DNA of 32,025 bases from an uncultured Flavobacteriales bacterium (lineage in GTDB: Bacteria; Bacteroidota; Bacteroidia; Flavobacteriales_G; Salibacteraceae), in the NCBI GenBank assembly GCA_913057875.1, contig CAJXPI010000008.1, positions 1 through 32,025 of the forward strand, in the 5' to 3' direction. This document shows, piece after piece, positions 5,399-14,130 of the stretch. A program made the translations under genes and the position numbers. Numbering within the stretch: the first letter of the stretch is position 1; each line of letters starts with the position of its first letter. The notes beneath the pieces are model-generated. The model did no database searches, was not told where the DNA came from, and worked only from the letters and a program-made list of their open reading frames with translations.

Positions 5399-8317
5399 AT
5401 GAAATACTTTTTTTTACTGTTAATCTTACTACCATTTTGGGGCTTCTCTCAAATTGTGAATTTAAACAAGGGAACAATAAAAGCAATTCATGGGCATTCA
5501 AATGAATCTATCAATCAGAGCATTGTAGATGATTACGGAAATGTGTATGTGGTAGGCTCTTACCAAAGTGACTCTGTAATTGTGGATGTAGATGATACGT
5601 TGCATTCCTCAACAAGTTCTTCATCGAGAAGCGGATTTGTATTAAAGTATGACTCTTCCGGAACTATAATTTTTTCAAAAAATTTTGGAACTAAGTGTAA
5701 TGTTTATTCTATCGCAATAGGTCGGAATAGTGATGTCTATATTTGTGGTTCTGGGTCCGCTGGATTGACTCTAGGTAACGGTGTTTCGGTAAATCTTGGA
5801 ATAAACGGGAGTACGGCTCTGTTTATTGCTAAATTGGATTCAAATGGAGTGGCTCAATGGGCTGGTAAGGCTGATGGAAACGGCTCGGATTTTGCAAAAT
5901 CGATAGCTTTTGATACTGTGAACAATCGGGTCTATATGGGTGGGATAATTGGTCTTGGGACCGTTGCCTTTTGGGGAGTAGGAAACTATAAAAGTGTTTC
6001 TAATTCCAATGGTGTTTCTGATCTTTTTTTGGCTTGTTATAATGAAAATGGATCAGTACAATGGGTAGAGAACTCAAGTGGTTTTTGTACTGTTTACTCA
6101 GGGTATGTTGCTTGCGATTCTCAGGGAAATGTTTTTATGAGTGGTACATTTTATAATTCAACTTTATATTTCGGTGGTAAATCAGCCTCAAGTTTTAACC
6201 ATTATGACGGAGTAATTGTGAAATTCGATTCCACTGGGAATGCAGAATGGATGAAATCTATTGGGGGTACAGGGAGAGATAATCTGACTAAGTTTGAGGT
6301 AGATTCACAAGATAACGTTTTGATAGGTTACCAGTTTAAATCTCCAGTTGCTAATTTTCCAGATACAACTCTAAAAACTAATCGATTATCGAATATGAAC
6401 TTACTTTTATTAAGTGGAGTAGATGGCAGTCATATAAATAACTGGAATATTGGTATTTCAAGATATACTTTGGTAAATGATTCTCTTATTTTGGGGTATG
6501 TGAGTAACGCAGATTCAACTTTTCAATTGGGTGACTCTACTTATACGAATCAAGGTGGTGCAGATGCTTATATCTATTTATTGGATTTAGGAAATGACCG
6601 CGTAGTTACTTCCTGGCCTTTAGCTACTGCTGAACCAGATTATTTTGTTGATATTTCTTTCAATCCAATTGACTCTCAATTTGTGGTAGCAGGAAGTTAT
6701 CAATTGTCACCTCTTTCCTACAATAACTCGGTTTTACCTTGGTCTGGAGGACATGATGTTTTCTGGATGAATGGAGAATTAGAAATATTTTGTTCTCCCG
6801 GTGCCATGGCTTCTGTACAAGTGGATACTGCTTGTGATTTTTATATTTTTAGTGGCGATACTCTTAATGCCTCTGGAGTTTATTATGATACGATTCCAAC
6901 CATATGTGGCGATAGTACAATCCAATTAAATCTTACTATTTTACAACCTACTTATGGGCAAAATACCATTACGGCATGTGACTCATTTTCCTTGTTGGGA
7001 GGCGAAGTAATTTATAACGATTCCATAATCTTTGATACGCTAATTAACGCTCAAGGATGTGATTCTATTGTTACTTATGATGTTTCCATTCTACCCACAA
7101 CTTATTCAACTGACACGTTGAGTTCATGTGCCCCAATTACTTGGATTGATGGTAACACTTATTCAATTAGTAATTATTCTGCAAAGGACACTTTAATAAA
7201 CCATTACGGTTGTGATTCTGTAGTTAATTTGAATTTTACTCGATTGCAAACCACTTATTGCATAGATTCCATCAGTTCTTGCGCACCTTTAACTTGGATA
7301 AATGGAGTGGTTTACGATACTAGTAATAGTACGGCTGTGGATACCTTGGTGAACGCTCAAGGATGTGATTCCATTGTAACTCTAAAATTTTCACGATTAC
7401 AACCCACGTATGGTGTAGACTCCATCATTTCTTGCGCACCTTTAACTTGGATAAATGGAGTGGTTTACGATACTAGTAATAATACGGCTGTGGATACCTT
7501 GGTGAATGCTCAAGGATGTGATTCCATTGTGACTCTAAATTTCACACGATTACAATCCACTTATGGCGTAGACTCCATCATTTCTTGCGCACCTTTAACT
7601 TGGATAAATGGAGTGGTCTACGATTCCAGTAACAGTACGGCTTTGGATACCTTAATCAATGCTCAAGGGTGTGATTCCATTGTAACCTTAAATTATACGC
7701 GTTTACATGCCACTTATGGCATAGATTCTATCAGTTCTTGCGCACCTTTAACTTGGATAAATGGCGTTACCTACTCATCTAGTAATACCACTTCAATTGA
7801 AATATTAGTTAACGCTCAAGGATGTGATTCTATAGTTTCTCTATATTTTACCAGACTCCAAGCAGATACCTTAGTGGTTATAGCAGGAAATCAATTAATT
7901 GCTCAAGCTACAAATGCTAAGTTTCAATGGATAGATTGTTTAAATGGTCCAATTCTAAATGATACTAACTCTGTTTTTAATGTTACTCAAAATGGAGATT
8001 ACCAAGTAGAAGTCATTCAAAATGGATGTGTTGACACTTCTTTATGTTACTCTTTTACAAATGTTGGAATAGATGGGATAAAAGATTTAGGGATTAATGT
8101 TTATCCAAACCCTGTGAGTGAGCAGTTGATTATTCAAAATCCATTATTTATTAGTTCCGAAATTGTGATAACTAATGTTATTGGTAAAATTATGGCCGTA
8201 AAAAATACCACGGAGTTGGTAAATAGGGTGGATATGTCGGGTTACCCGAATGGAACTTACTTGGTAAGGATAATTTCGCCTAAAGGAGTAGTTTCTAGAG
8301 TGATTCTTAAGAAGTAG
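5399..8317 (+). CDS. Secreted T9SS cargo with SBBP-like propeller and tandem repeats
   Basis: A 972-aa secreted protein. Residues 1-17 are a signal peptide ending near GFSQ. Residues ~25-450 hold several SBBP-type beta-propeller units (DDYGNVYVVGSYQSDS, DSQGNVFMSGTFYN, and similar) typical of Bacteroidota surface proteins. A degenerate unit precedes residues 518-822, which are six tandem repeats of about 51 aa with a shared core SCAPLTWINGVVY...VNAQGCDSIVTLNFTRLQ; paired Cys may form a disulphide in each. A short Ig-like linker leads to a type A sorting domain from about residue 900 (INVYPNPVSEQLIIQN ... GTYLVRIISPKGVV), which directs export by the type IX system and surface anchoring. Ligand unknown; adhesin or surface role is inferred. 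Confidence 0.9.
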   Translation: MKYFFLLLILLPFWGFSQIVNLNKGTIKAIHGHSNESINQSIVDDYGNVYVVGSYQSDSVIVDVDDTLHSSTSSSSRSGFVLKYDSSGTIIFSKNFGTKCNVYSIAIGRNSDVYICGSGSAGLTLGNGVSVNLGINGSTALFIAKLDSNGVAQWAGKADGNGSDFAKSIAFDTVNNRVYMGGIIGLGTVAFWGVGNYKSVSNSNGVSDLFLACYNENGSVQWVENSSGFCTVYSGYVACDSQGNVFMSGTFYNSTLYFGGKSASSFNHYDGVIVKFDSTGNAEWMKSIGGTGRDNLTKFEVDSQDNVLIGYQFKSPVANFPDTTLKTNRLSNMNLLLLSGVDGSHINNWNIGISRYTLVNDSLILGYVSNADSTFQLGDSTYTNQGGADAYIYLLDLGNDRVVTSWPLATAEPDYFVDISFNPIDSQFVVAGSYQLSPLSYNNSVLPWSGGHDVFWMNGELEIFCSPGAMASVQVDTACDFYIFSGDTLNASGVYYDTIPTICGDSTIQLNLTILQPTYGQNTITACDSFSLLGGEVIYNDSIIFDTLINAQGCDSIVTYDVSILPTTYSTDTLSSCAPITWIDGNTYSISNYSAKDTLINHYGCDSVVNLNFTRLQTTYCIDSISSCAPLTWINGVVYDTSNSTAVDTLVNAQGCDSIVTLKFSRLQPTYGVDSIISCAPLTWINGVVYDTSNNTAVDTLVNAQGCDSIVTLNFTRLQSTYGVDSIISCAPLTWINGVVYDSSNSTALDTLINAQGCDSIVTLNYTRLHATYGIDSISSCAPLTWINGVTYSSSNTTSIEILVNAQGCDSIVSLYFTRLQADTLVVIAGNQLIAQATNAKFQWIDCLNGPILNDTNSVFNVTQNGDYQVEVIQNGCVDTSLCYSFTNVGIDGIKDLGINVYPNPVSEQLIIQNPLFISSEIVITNVIGKIMAVKNTTELVNRVDMSGYPNGTYLVRIISPKGVVSRVILKK
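6950..7864 (+). repeat. Six tandem ~153-bp coding repeats
   Basis: Units begin at 6950 (150 bp, diverged), 7100, 7253, 7406, 7559 and 7712, the last five each exactly 153 bp. The phrase CTTGCGCACC recurs at 7278, 7431, 7584 and 7737, always 153 bases apart. Units 3-5 are almost identical at DNA level, including synonymous positions, which points to recent duplication or gene conversion. The array is in frame with the T9SS protein gene. Confidence 0.95.
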
Positions 8318-8318
8318 G

Positions 8319-8380
8319 TTTGTTTTTTTTGGGGTGGCCTACTCCTGTAAGGCAACAATTACGATTCAAAAAAAAACAAA
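8319..8380. terminator. Possible bidirectional terminator between convergent genes
   Basis: TTTGTTTTTTTT (8319-8330) and AAAAAAAACAAA (8369-8380) form a perfect 12-bp inverted repeat around a small GCCT-N9-AGGC hairpin (8337-8353). The stem is A/T-only, so it is weak, but it lies directly between the convergent T9SS and porin-like genes and gives a T tract on either strand. Confidence 0.35.
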
Positions 8381-8409
8381 TAAGGATGAATGAAATTAGA
8401 CTGTTAGAA

Positions 8410-9723
8410 TTAAAAGGAAACCCCAAATCCAAATTCAATCAATTCTTTATGGGCACCGAAACGGTTATCTCCAATAACGTAATCCATCTTCACCGCCATT
8501 TGCTCATTGGGTTCATAATTGAATCCCAAGGTTAAAATGAAATTATTTTGAATAGAAGCTTCCTCAGCAGGTAATTCCGCGCTTATTTGATGATGTGTAT
8601 TTAATCGCTCAATTCTAGCAAATACAGGAATCATAGCATGTTCTCTTCTAAACACACGGTGTTTGGCTTGGTTGAATTTGTCTTTCTTTTCAGAAGTACG
8701 CATAAAGAAGGGAAGAATATCTAAACCGGCATCTAGGTACATTCCATAAACGACTTCACCCATAACCTGTGCTGCATTATTTTGTTGTAAGGTGAGTTGG
8801 TATAAGTCTTCCGTATTGGATAACGTTCCATAGGTGCCCATTCCTATTAATCGTAATTGTTTGTAATCCCAACGCGCATATGCCGAGATGAGTCCAACGG
8901 TAGAACGTACATCTACGTACTCATTGGCAGAAACTTGGAGAAGGTCTTTTTGTCCGGCATTCGACCAATACCCCGATAAGCTTAGCGTTACATTTTTGAA
9001 TCCGGTATAATTAATCTGGGGATTAATGGCCACGGTGTTAAATGAAAGCTCTGGTGCACTTCCGGCACGAATCCAAGTGGGAGATCTAAAATCACGACCT
9101 CTAACTCCGTTGGTAAAGCTTACAAAATAATGCAGGTTCTCCGTTAAAGCACCGTACAGACCTATTCCTAATTCATTCCAACCTGTAGGAATAATGAGTC
9201 GTTCTACATCTGGCCTATTCACGGAATAAAATAAAACGGGTTCTTCGTTATTATTGATATATCCTATGTTTAATGGGAATATACCCGCTCTGAAATTGAT
9301 TTTTTTATTCAGAATATAATCGAGATAAAGCTCCGGATTCACATGGATCTCATCTTCTAAATTATTGTCGCGCAAATATTCCACTTGAAATTCAGCGGTA
9401 AGCATTATTTTTTTTGTGATTCTAAAACCAAAAAACGGACTGAATCGATATAAATCAGAATAGTATAATTCCAGTTCTTGCGAGCTACGGTCCATGGTTC
9501 CTATTGTAGGGAAGATTTGGTTTAATTCTAGGTATCCACTAAAAGCAAATTTCTTATCCGAGAAGAATATTTTCGAGGCAGACTCTGATACTCCGGGGTA
9601 TTGATTAACACGATACCCTTCACCTCCGAGTGAAGCGTTTCTATCTTGCGCATTAAGTGTGTTACTTAATACTACGAGAAAAAAAAGACTTATTATTTCA
9701 AGTTTCATGGGATTGGAATTCAT
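8410..9723 (-). CDS. Outer-membrane porin-like beta-barrel protein
   Basis: A 437-aa exported protein with a signal peptide (IISLFFLVVLSNTLNAQ) and a mature part made of amphipathic strands separated by short turns, ending in a terminal Phe (EFGFGVSF), the usual C-terminus of outer-membrane barrels. The early segment FAFSGYLELNQIFP, the strand-turn pattern and the size resemble phosphate-selective porin O/P-type and related carbohydrate-porin barrels, but the substrate cannot be told. A second ATG five codons downstream (9706-9708, MKLEII...) is an equally good start and gives a tidier signal peptide. It is convergent with the T9SS gene and divergent from a small lipoprotein gene. Confidence 0.7.
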   Translation of the reverse strand: MNSNPMKLEIISLFFLVVLSNTLNAQDRNASLGGEGYRVNQYPGVSESASKIFFSDKKFAFSGYLELNQIFPTIGTMDRSSQELELYYSDLYRFSPFFGFRITKKIMLTAEFQVEYLRDNNLEDEIHVNPELYLDYILNKKINFRAGIFPLNIGYINNNEEPVLFYSVNRPDVERLIIPTGWNELGIGLYGALTENLHYFVSFTNGVRGRDFRSPTWIRAGSAPELSFNTVAINPQINYTGFKNVTLSLSGYWSNAGQKDLLQVSANEYVDVRSTVGLISAYARWDYKQLRLIGMGTYGTLSNTEDLYQLTLQQNNAAQVMGEVVYGMYLDAGLDILPFFMRTSEKKDKFNQAKHRVFRREHAMIPVFARIERLNTHHQISAELPAEEASIQNNFILTLGFNYEPNEQMAVKMDYVIGDNRFGAHKELIEFGFGVSF

Positions 9724-9754
9724 TTGGATAATCTTGGGCTAAGATAATAACATT

Positions 9755-9777
9755 CCGTATTCGATGAGGATATACGG
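9755..9777. promoter_or_regulatory. Dyad CCGTAT-N11-ATACGG between divergent genes
   Basis: A perfect 6-bp inverted repeat with an 11-base spacer in the 122-base gap between the porin-like gene (-) and the lipoprotein gene (+). It could be an operator shared by both, but it is short and could be chance. Confidence 0.25.
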
Positions 9778-9845
9778 TGGCTGGTAATAACTACGTTATA
9801 TAAAATATTCCCTATCGAAATATTTTGGTATACCTTGTAGCTCCA

Positions 9846-10235
9846 ATGAAAGAGTATTCAAAAGTATCCATCCGTTTTATGTGGCTTATAATGGCCATCA
9901 GTGGGTTGCAATTTTCGGCTTGTAAAAAGGATTGTGATGGCACGCCACCAAGCGTAAACGTAACCAATTACTGCGACTTTGACGTATCTTTGGAAGTGGA
10001 CATTATTGGTGATTCGATGTACTCTAGTATCTTGTTTCCGGGTGAAAATCAAGTGTTTTACCCTCATGAAACAAAAGTTAAAATTAAGGCGGGTAAACGT
10101 ACAAGTCTGGTAAGCCTAAGTAGAACAAAGAATTTTGAAGCAAAAAATTGTAAAAATTATTCTGTTGATCTGTTCCAAAATGATTCCAGTACCTTGTACC
10201 GTTTAGATATTGAGTTTACTCGGAATTCAAACTAG
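9846..10235 (+). CDS. Small lipoprotein of unknown function
   Basis: A 129-aa protein with a basic N-terminus, a hydrophobic stretch and the lipobox QFSAC, so it should be lipid-anchored after export. The mature part has a KKDCDGTPP linker and then a mostly beta domain with further cysteines (NYCDF, AKNCKNY) that may pair. No catalytic motif or known family is recognised. The ATG at 9846 is used, not the track's TTG at 9825, which would add seven residues ahead of a normal signal peptide. The stop is one base from the end of the convergent ABC permease gene. Confidence 0.7.
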   Translation: MKEYSKVSIRFMWLIMAISGLQFSACKKDCDGTPPSVNVTNYCDFDVSLEVDIIGDSMYSSILFPGENQVFYPHETKVKIKAGKRTSLVSLSRTKNFEAKNCKNYSVDLFQNDSSTLYRLDIEFTRNSN

Positions 10236-10236
10236 G

Positions 10237-11358
10237 TTAGACTGTTTTTTTATAATTAATAATAGCCCAACCATTAAAGAATACCGCAAAACCAGTAATC
10301 ACCGCGAAGTGCATTTTAATATCTGAGAATGTACTTCCTTTTAGCATGATCATTCGGGTTACTTCAATAAAATACGTCACTGGGTTAGAGAGCGCAATGG
10401 CTTTGCTCCATCCAGGCATACTGTCAATGGGTGTAAATAAGCCACTCATCAACATGAATATCATCATAAAAAAGAAGGCGATAGACATGGCTTGTTGTTG
10501 GGTGTCGGCATAGGTTGAGATTAATAATCCTAATCCTAAAAGGGCTACCAAATACAAAAACATGTAACCATAGAGCAGTAGCAAACTTCCTTGGGATACA
10601 ATACCATAAACGCCATAACTCACCCCAAATAGTCCAATTGAAAAAATAAATACACCGATTACCCAAAAAGGAATTAGCTTACCTAAAATGAACTGATATT
10701 TTTTGATTGGTGTTACATTGATTTGTTCAATGGTTCCTAGTTCTTTTTCTTTTACAATGTTTAATGCGCACATATAGGCACCCACCATAGTTACTAGTAC
10801 CACCAAAATGCCAGGTACCATAAAATAACGGTAGTTTAAATCCGGATTAAACCAATTGGCCGTAGCAATATCTACTTCAGGAATGGCCATTTGCTGGTTG
10901 TTAGCCATCATTTCTAAGCGGATGGATTGGTTGTATTGACGAATGATTTGTTGCAAATACGCAGCGCCTACATTGGCTTTGGTGCCATTGATGGCATTTA
11001 CCGCAATAAACAACTTTGAGCCATTTTGAGTAAGTAATTCTTTTTCAAATTGTGCAGGAATTTCCAGGATTAAATCTGTCTCATCGGTTTCTAATCCCTG
11101 GTACGCCTGAGTGTAGGAGTTTCCGTAATCTACCAATTTAAAATAACCCGAGGCGATCACTTTTTTGGTGAGCTGGGTGGCCGTAGACGAGTGATTGTGA
11201 TCTACAACGGAAATATTAATGTTTTTCACTTCATAGTCTGCTGCTAAAGGCATAACCAATAATTGCATAATGGGCATGGCAAAAATCATAGGAAGCAGGG
11301 CTTTATTTCTAAAGATTTGCTTGAACTCTTTTTGTAGTAGAAATCGTAAAATCCTCAT
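10237..11358 (-). CDS. ABC-2 type transporter permease (YbhR-like)
   Basis: A 373-aa inner-membrane permease. After an N-terminal transmembrane helix (LPMIFAMPIMQLLVMPL) comes a large periplasmic region of about 130 residues, then five closely spaced membrane helices starting near YRYFMVPGILVVLVTMVGAY. The motif VKEKELGTIEQINVTPI is the coupling region typical of ABC-2/YhhJ-YbhS-YbhR permeases. Last gene of the six-gene efflux operon, overlapping the previous permease by four bases. The two permeases are paralogues and should form a heterodimer served by the two ATPases upstream. Substrate unknown; the E. coli YbhFSR pump has been linked to drug and cation efflux. Confidence 0.9.
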   Translation of the reverse strand: MRILRFLLQKEFKQIFRNKALLPMIFAMPIMQLLVMPLAADYEVKNINISVVDHNHSSTATQLTKKVIASGYFKLVDYGNSYTQAYQGLETDETDLILEIPAQFEKELLTQNGSKLFIAVNAINGTKANVGAAYLQQIIRQYNQSIRLEMMANNQQMAIPEVDIATANWFNPDLNYRYFMVPGILVVLVTMVGAYMCALNIVKEKELGTIEQINVTPIKKYQFILGKLIPFWVIGVFIFSIGLFGVSYGVYGIVSQGSLLLLYGYMFLYLVALLGLGLLISTYADTQQQAMSIAFFFMMIFMLMSGLFTPIDSMPGWSKAIALSNPVTYFIEVTRMIMLKGSTFSDIKMHFAVITGFAVFFNGWAIINYKKTV

Positions 11359-12470
11359 ACCAATCGTATTTTATATTTCTTTAAACTAATCAATAATAAA
11401 GCAATAGCCATGGAAGTTAAAATGAGCATTTCCTTCCAAACCGAAGAAAATCCGAGACCTTTTATCATTACGTCTTTTACAATAATGTAGTACCATTTGG
11501 ACGGAACTACATTAGATATTATTTGAAGCGGCCAAGGCATATTTTCAATAGGAAACATAAACCCAGAAAATAGGATAGTTGGAATGAGCATTCCCATTAA
11601 TGAAATAAGCATGGCGGTTTGTTGCGAGTCCGTACTATTGGAGATTAACAGCCCTAAAGCCAGTCCTGTTAAAATAAGTAGGCTACTTGCCGCATATAAT
11701 AATACCAAACTTCCGGCTATAGGGAGTTCCAGTAAAAAGTAACTAAGCATTAAAATGATGGTTAAGTTAAAAATGGACAAGGCAAAATACGGGATGGCTT
11801 TAGATATAATTACCATTAATGGACTTACCGGAGAGACGAGTAAAATTTCCATGGTACCTAATTCTTTTTCGCGCACTATAGATACCGAAGTCATTAACAC
11901 GCTTACCAATAGCAGTACCAAGGCCATTACTCCAGGAACATAGTTGGTAGCGCCTTTGAGTTCTGGATTGTAAATCATCCGAATTTGGGTGTCAATGTTT
12001 AAAGGTGTGGTTGCCATTCCTTGTTGTTGCAATTGACTCAATTGGTAATCCTGAATAATTGCGGAAGCATAGTTACTTAAAGTACTGGCCGTATTAGGAT
12101 CACTAGCGTCTGCAATAATTTGTATTTGTGAGTTACTGGAATGTAGTAAATTATGCTCAAAGTTTGCCGGAAAAATAACCGCCAATTTTATGGTTCCTTT
12201 TTGAAAGGCATTTTCAATTTGCTCCGCGTTAAAGTGACTTTCGGCTAAATCGAAAGCAGGATTGGCGCTCAACTTATGAATAATGTTCTTAGAAGCATTG
12301 TCCTGAGCGTAATCAATGACTACAATTTTAGAATCTTTTATTTCATTGGTGAGCGCAAACCCAAACAACAAAATTTGAGCAATAGGCATTCCAAAAAGAA
12401 GCAATAGCGTTTTAGGATCACGAAACATATGATAAAACTCTTTCCTAACGAATGCTAAAAATTGCTTCAT
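11355..12470 (-). CDS. ABC-2 type transporter permease (YbhS-like)
   Basis: A 371-aa inner-membrane permease with the same plan as its downstream neighbour: N-terminal helix (LLLLFGMPIAQILLFGFAL), a long periplasmic domain, then helices from about residue 175 with VREKELGTMEILLVSPV as the cytoplasmic coupling segment. NSTDSQQTAMLISLMGMLIPTILFSGFMFPIENMP is a conserved late region of this family. It follows the second ATPase by one base and overlaps the next permease by ATGA-type overlap, so the set is tightly coupled. It is expected to pair with the other permease in the membrane; cargo cannot be inferred. Confidence 0.9.
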   Translation of the reverse strand: MKQFLAFVRKEFYHMFRDPKTLLLLFGMPIAQILLFGFALTNEIKDSKIVVIDYAQDNASKNIIHKLSANPAFDLAESHFNAEQIENAFQKGTIKLAVIFPANFEHNLLHSSNSQIQIIADASDPNTASTLSNYASAIIQDYQLSQLQQQGMATTPLNIDTQIRMIYNPELKGATNYVPGVMALVLLLVSVLMTSVSIVREKELGTMEILLVSPVSPLMVIISKAIPYFALSIFNLTIILMLSYFLLELPIAGSLVLLYAASSLLILTGLALGLLISNSTDSQQTAMLISLMGMLIPTILFSGFMFPIENMPWPLQIISNVVPSKWYYIIVKDVMIKGLGFSSVWKEMLILTSMAIALLLISLKKYKIRLV

Positions 12471-12471
12471 T

Positions 12472-13218
12472 TTATTCCCCTCGTTTTGCGCCTCTGGCTA
12501 GTTCAAAAAAGACTTCATCCATACTGGTAGCGTTGTAATAGGATTTGAGTTGGTCAGGGGTGTCTAATGCAGCAATTCTGCCATCTACCATCATAGATAC
12601 ACGGTTGCAATATTCGGCTTCATCCATGTAATGGGTGGTAACAAAAACAGTAATACCTCTGTCGGAAGCGTTATATATTAAATCCCAAAACTGCCTGCGC
12701 GTTACCGGATCTACACCTCCAGTAGGTTCATCTAAAAAAACAATTTGAGGCTCGTGTAATACGGCCACTGAAAAGGCCATTTTTTGTTTCCAACCCAATG
12801 GTAGGGAGCCCACCATTTTGTGCATGGAATCTTGCATTCCTAAATTCTCAATAAGCGCATTTCCTTTCTCTTTTATTTCTTGGTCTGTTAGTCCGTAGAT
12901 ACCTGCAAAAAATCGAATGTTTTCTATGACCGTTAAATCTTCATACAGGCTAAATTTCTGGCTCATGTAGCCAATTCTCTGTTTTATTTTTTCGGTTTCT
13001 TTATAGATATCGCAACCCGCAATGGTAGCTTCACCTGAGGTTGGATTAGAAAGTCCGCACAACATTTTGATGGCCGTAGTTTTCCCTGCTCCATTAGCAC
13101 CTAAAAAGCCAAATATTTCGCCTTTATTCACCTCAAACGAAATGTGGTCTACTGCGGTGAAGTCGCCAAACTGCTTGGTGAGGTTTGTGGTTGTAATTAC
13201 TTTATTCTGCATGAACAT
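12472..13218 (-). CDS. ABC transporter ATPase, YbhF C-terminal-half-like
   Basis: A 248-aa nucleotide-binding subunit. Walker A is GANGAGKTT at about residue 40, the Q-loop lies near YMSQKFSLYEDLTV, Walker B is IVFLDEPTGGVDP and the switch His is in VTTHYMDEAE. The signature is LPLGWKQK rather than LSGGMKQ, as in the C-terminal half of E. coli YbhF and similar efflux ATPases, suggesting that one of the two ATP sites is non-canonical. It overlaps the preceding ATPase gene by 17 bases. A second ATG two codons in (13212) is an alternative start. Together the two ATPases replace the single fused YbhF. Confidence 0.9.
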   Translation of the reverse strand: MFMQNKVITTTNLTKQFGDFTAVDHISFEVNKGEIFGFLGANGAGKTTAIKMLCGLSNPTSGEATIAGCDIYKETEKIKQRIGYMSQKFSLYEDLTVIENIRFFAGIYGLTDQEIKEKGNALIENLGMQDSMHKMVGSLPLGWKQKMAFSVAVLHEPQIVFLDEPTGGVDPVTRRQFWDLIYNASDRGITVFVTTHYMDEAEYCNRVSMMVDGRIAALDTPDQLKSYYNATSMDEVFFELARGAKRGE

Positions 13219-14128
13219 TATTTTGCATTAGGTGAATAAAGCAATCTTCTACTGTAGCACGAGTAGGTAGGCATTCTAATTTTTCATGATGTTTTAAATC
13301 TTCCAGTAATTGAGCTGACTCATCAGTTTTAGAATTAAATGTAATGTGATGGAATTCGCCAAAACTCATGGCACTAGTGACATAGCTCAATGTCCGAAGG
13401 TCTTTTAGCAGCAAACTCATTTTATCCGATTTCACTTTATACAGCGGCATTGGATATTGATCTATGATGTTTTGAGGCGTATCTACCGACATAATTTCGC
13501 CTTCTTGAATCAATGCGATACGTTCACATAAAGTAGCTTCATCCATATAGGGTGTTGATACTAGAATGGTAATTCCTTGCGCTTTGAGCTTTTTCAGCAT
13601 GTTCCAAAATTCCTTTCTGCTCACACTATCTACTCCGGTGGTAGGTTCGTCTAGAAACAAAACGGAGGGACGATGAATCATGGCACAGCATAGGGCCAGT
13701 TTCTGTTTCATGCCGCCAGATAATTGTCCAGCGGCTCGAGTTTTAAAAGGTTCTATTTGAACGTAGATATCTTTAATGATATCGTAATTTTCTTCAATGG
13801 TGGTATCAAAAAGGGTGGCGAAGAATTTTAAATTTTCTTCGACCGATAAATCTTGGTATAGGGAAAATTTACCCGGCATATAACCCACACGTTTTCTGAT
13901 TTCCTTGTAATCGGAAACTACATCTAACCCATTCACGTTGGCCATACCTTCATCCGGAAGTAGGAGTGTGGTTAAAATTCTAAAAATGCTGGTTTTTCCT
14001 GCACCATCAGGACCAATAAGTCCGAATAGCTCTCCTTTTTCAATTTGAAGCGAAACATTCTTAACTGCTTTTATTGCTCCTTTCTCATAGGTTTTGGTAA
14101 TATTTTGAAGCGTTACATCGTAGGTCAT
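13202..14128 (-). CDS. ABC transporter ATPase, YbhF N-terminal-half-like
   Basis: A 308-aa nucleotide-binding subunit with Walker A GPDGAGKTS, Q-loop region YMPGKFSLYQDLSV, canonical signature LSGGMKQKLA and Walker B SVLFLDEPTTGVD. The switch position reads VSTPYMDEAT, with Pro in place of the usual His (the sibling has THYMDEAE); the same change is common in N-terminal YbhF halves. About 90 extra residues follow the ATPase core, as in drug-efflux ATPases. The gene lies two bases after the HlyD-like gene and overlaps the next ATPase. With its unusual switch residue here and the unusual signature in the sibling, the pair looks like an asymmetric ATPase dimer. Confidence 0.9.
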   Translation of the reverse strand: MTYDVTLQNITKTYEKGAIKAVKNVSLQIEKGELFGLIGPDGAGKTSIFRILTTLLLPDEGMANVNGLDVVSDYKEIRKRVGYMPGKFSLYQDLSVEENLKFFATLFDTTIEENYDIIKDIYVQIEPFKTRAAGQLSGGMKQKLALCCAMIHRPSVLFLDEPTTGVDSVSRKEFWNMLKKLKAQGITILVSTPYMDEATLCERIALIQEGEIMSVDTPQNIIDQYPMPLYKVKSDKMSLLLKDLRTLSYVTSAMSFGEFHHITFNSKTDESAQLLEDLKHHEKLECLPTRATVEDCFIHLMQNNVHAE

Positions 14129-14130
14129 TT

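Noticed and set aside
6950-7864. Regular 153-bp spacing considered as a CRISPR or satellite array
   Set aside because: Repeats are in frame and coding, units are contiguous without unique spacers, and they code for a recognisable surface-protein module.
8320-8535. Plus-strand 71-aa ORF between the T9SS gene and the porin-like gene
   Set aside because: It runs through the probable terminator and antisense into the porin-like gene, with no recognisable domain.
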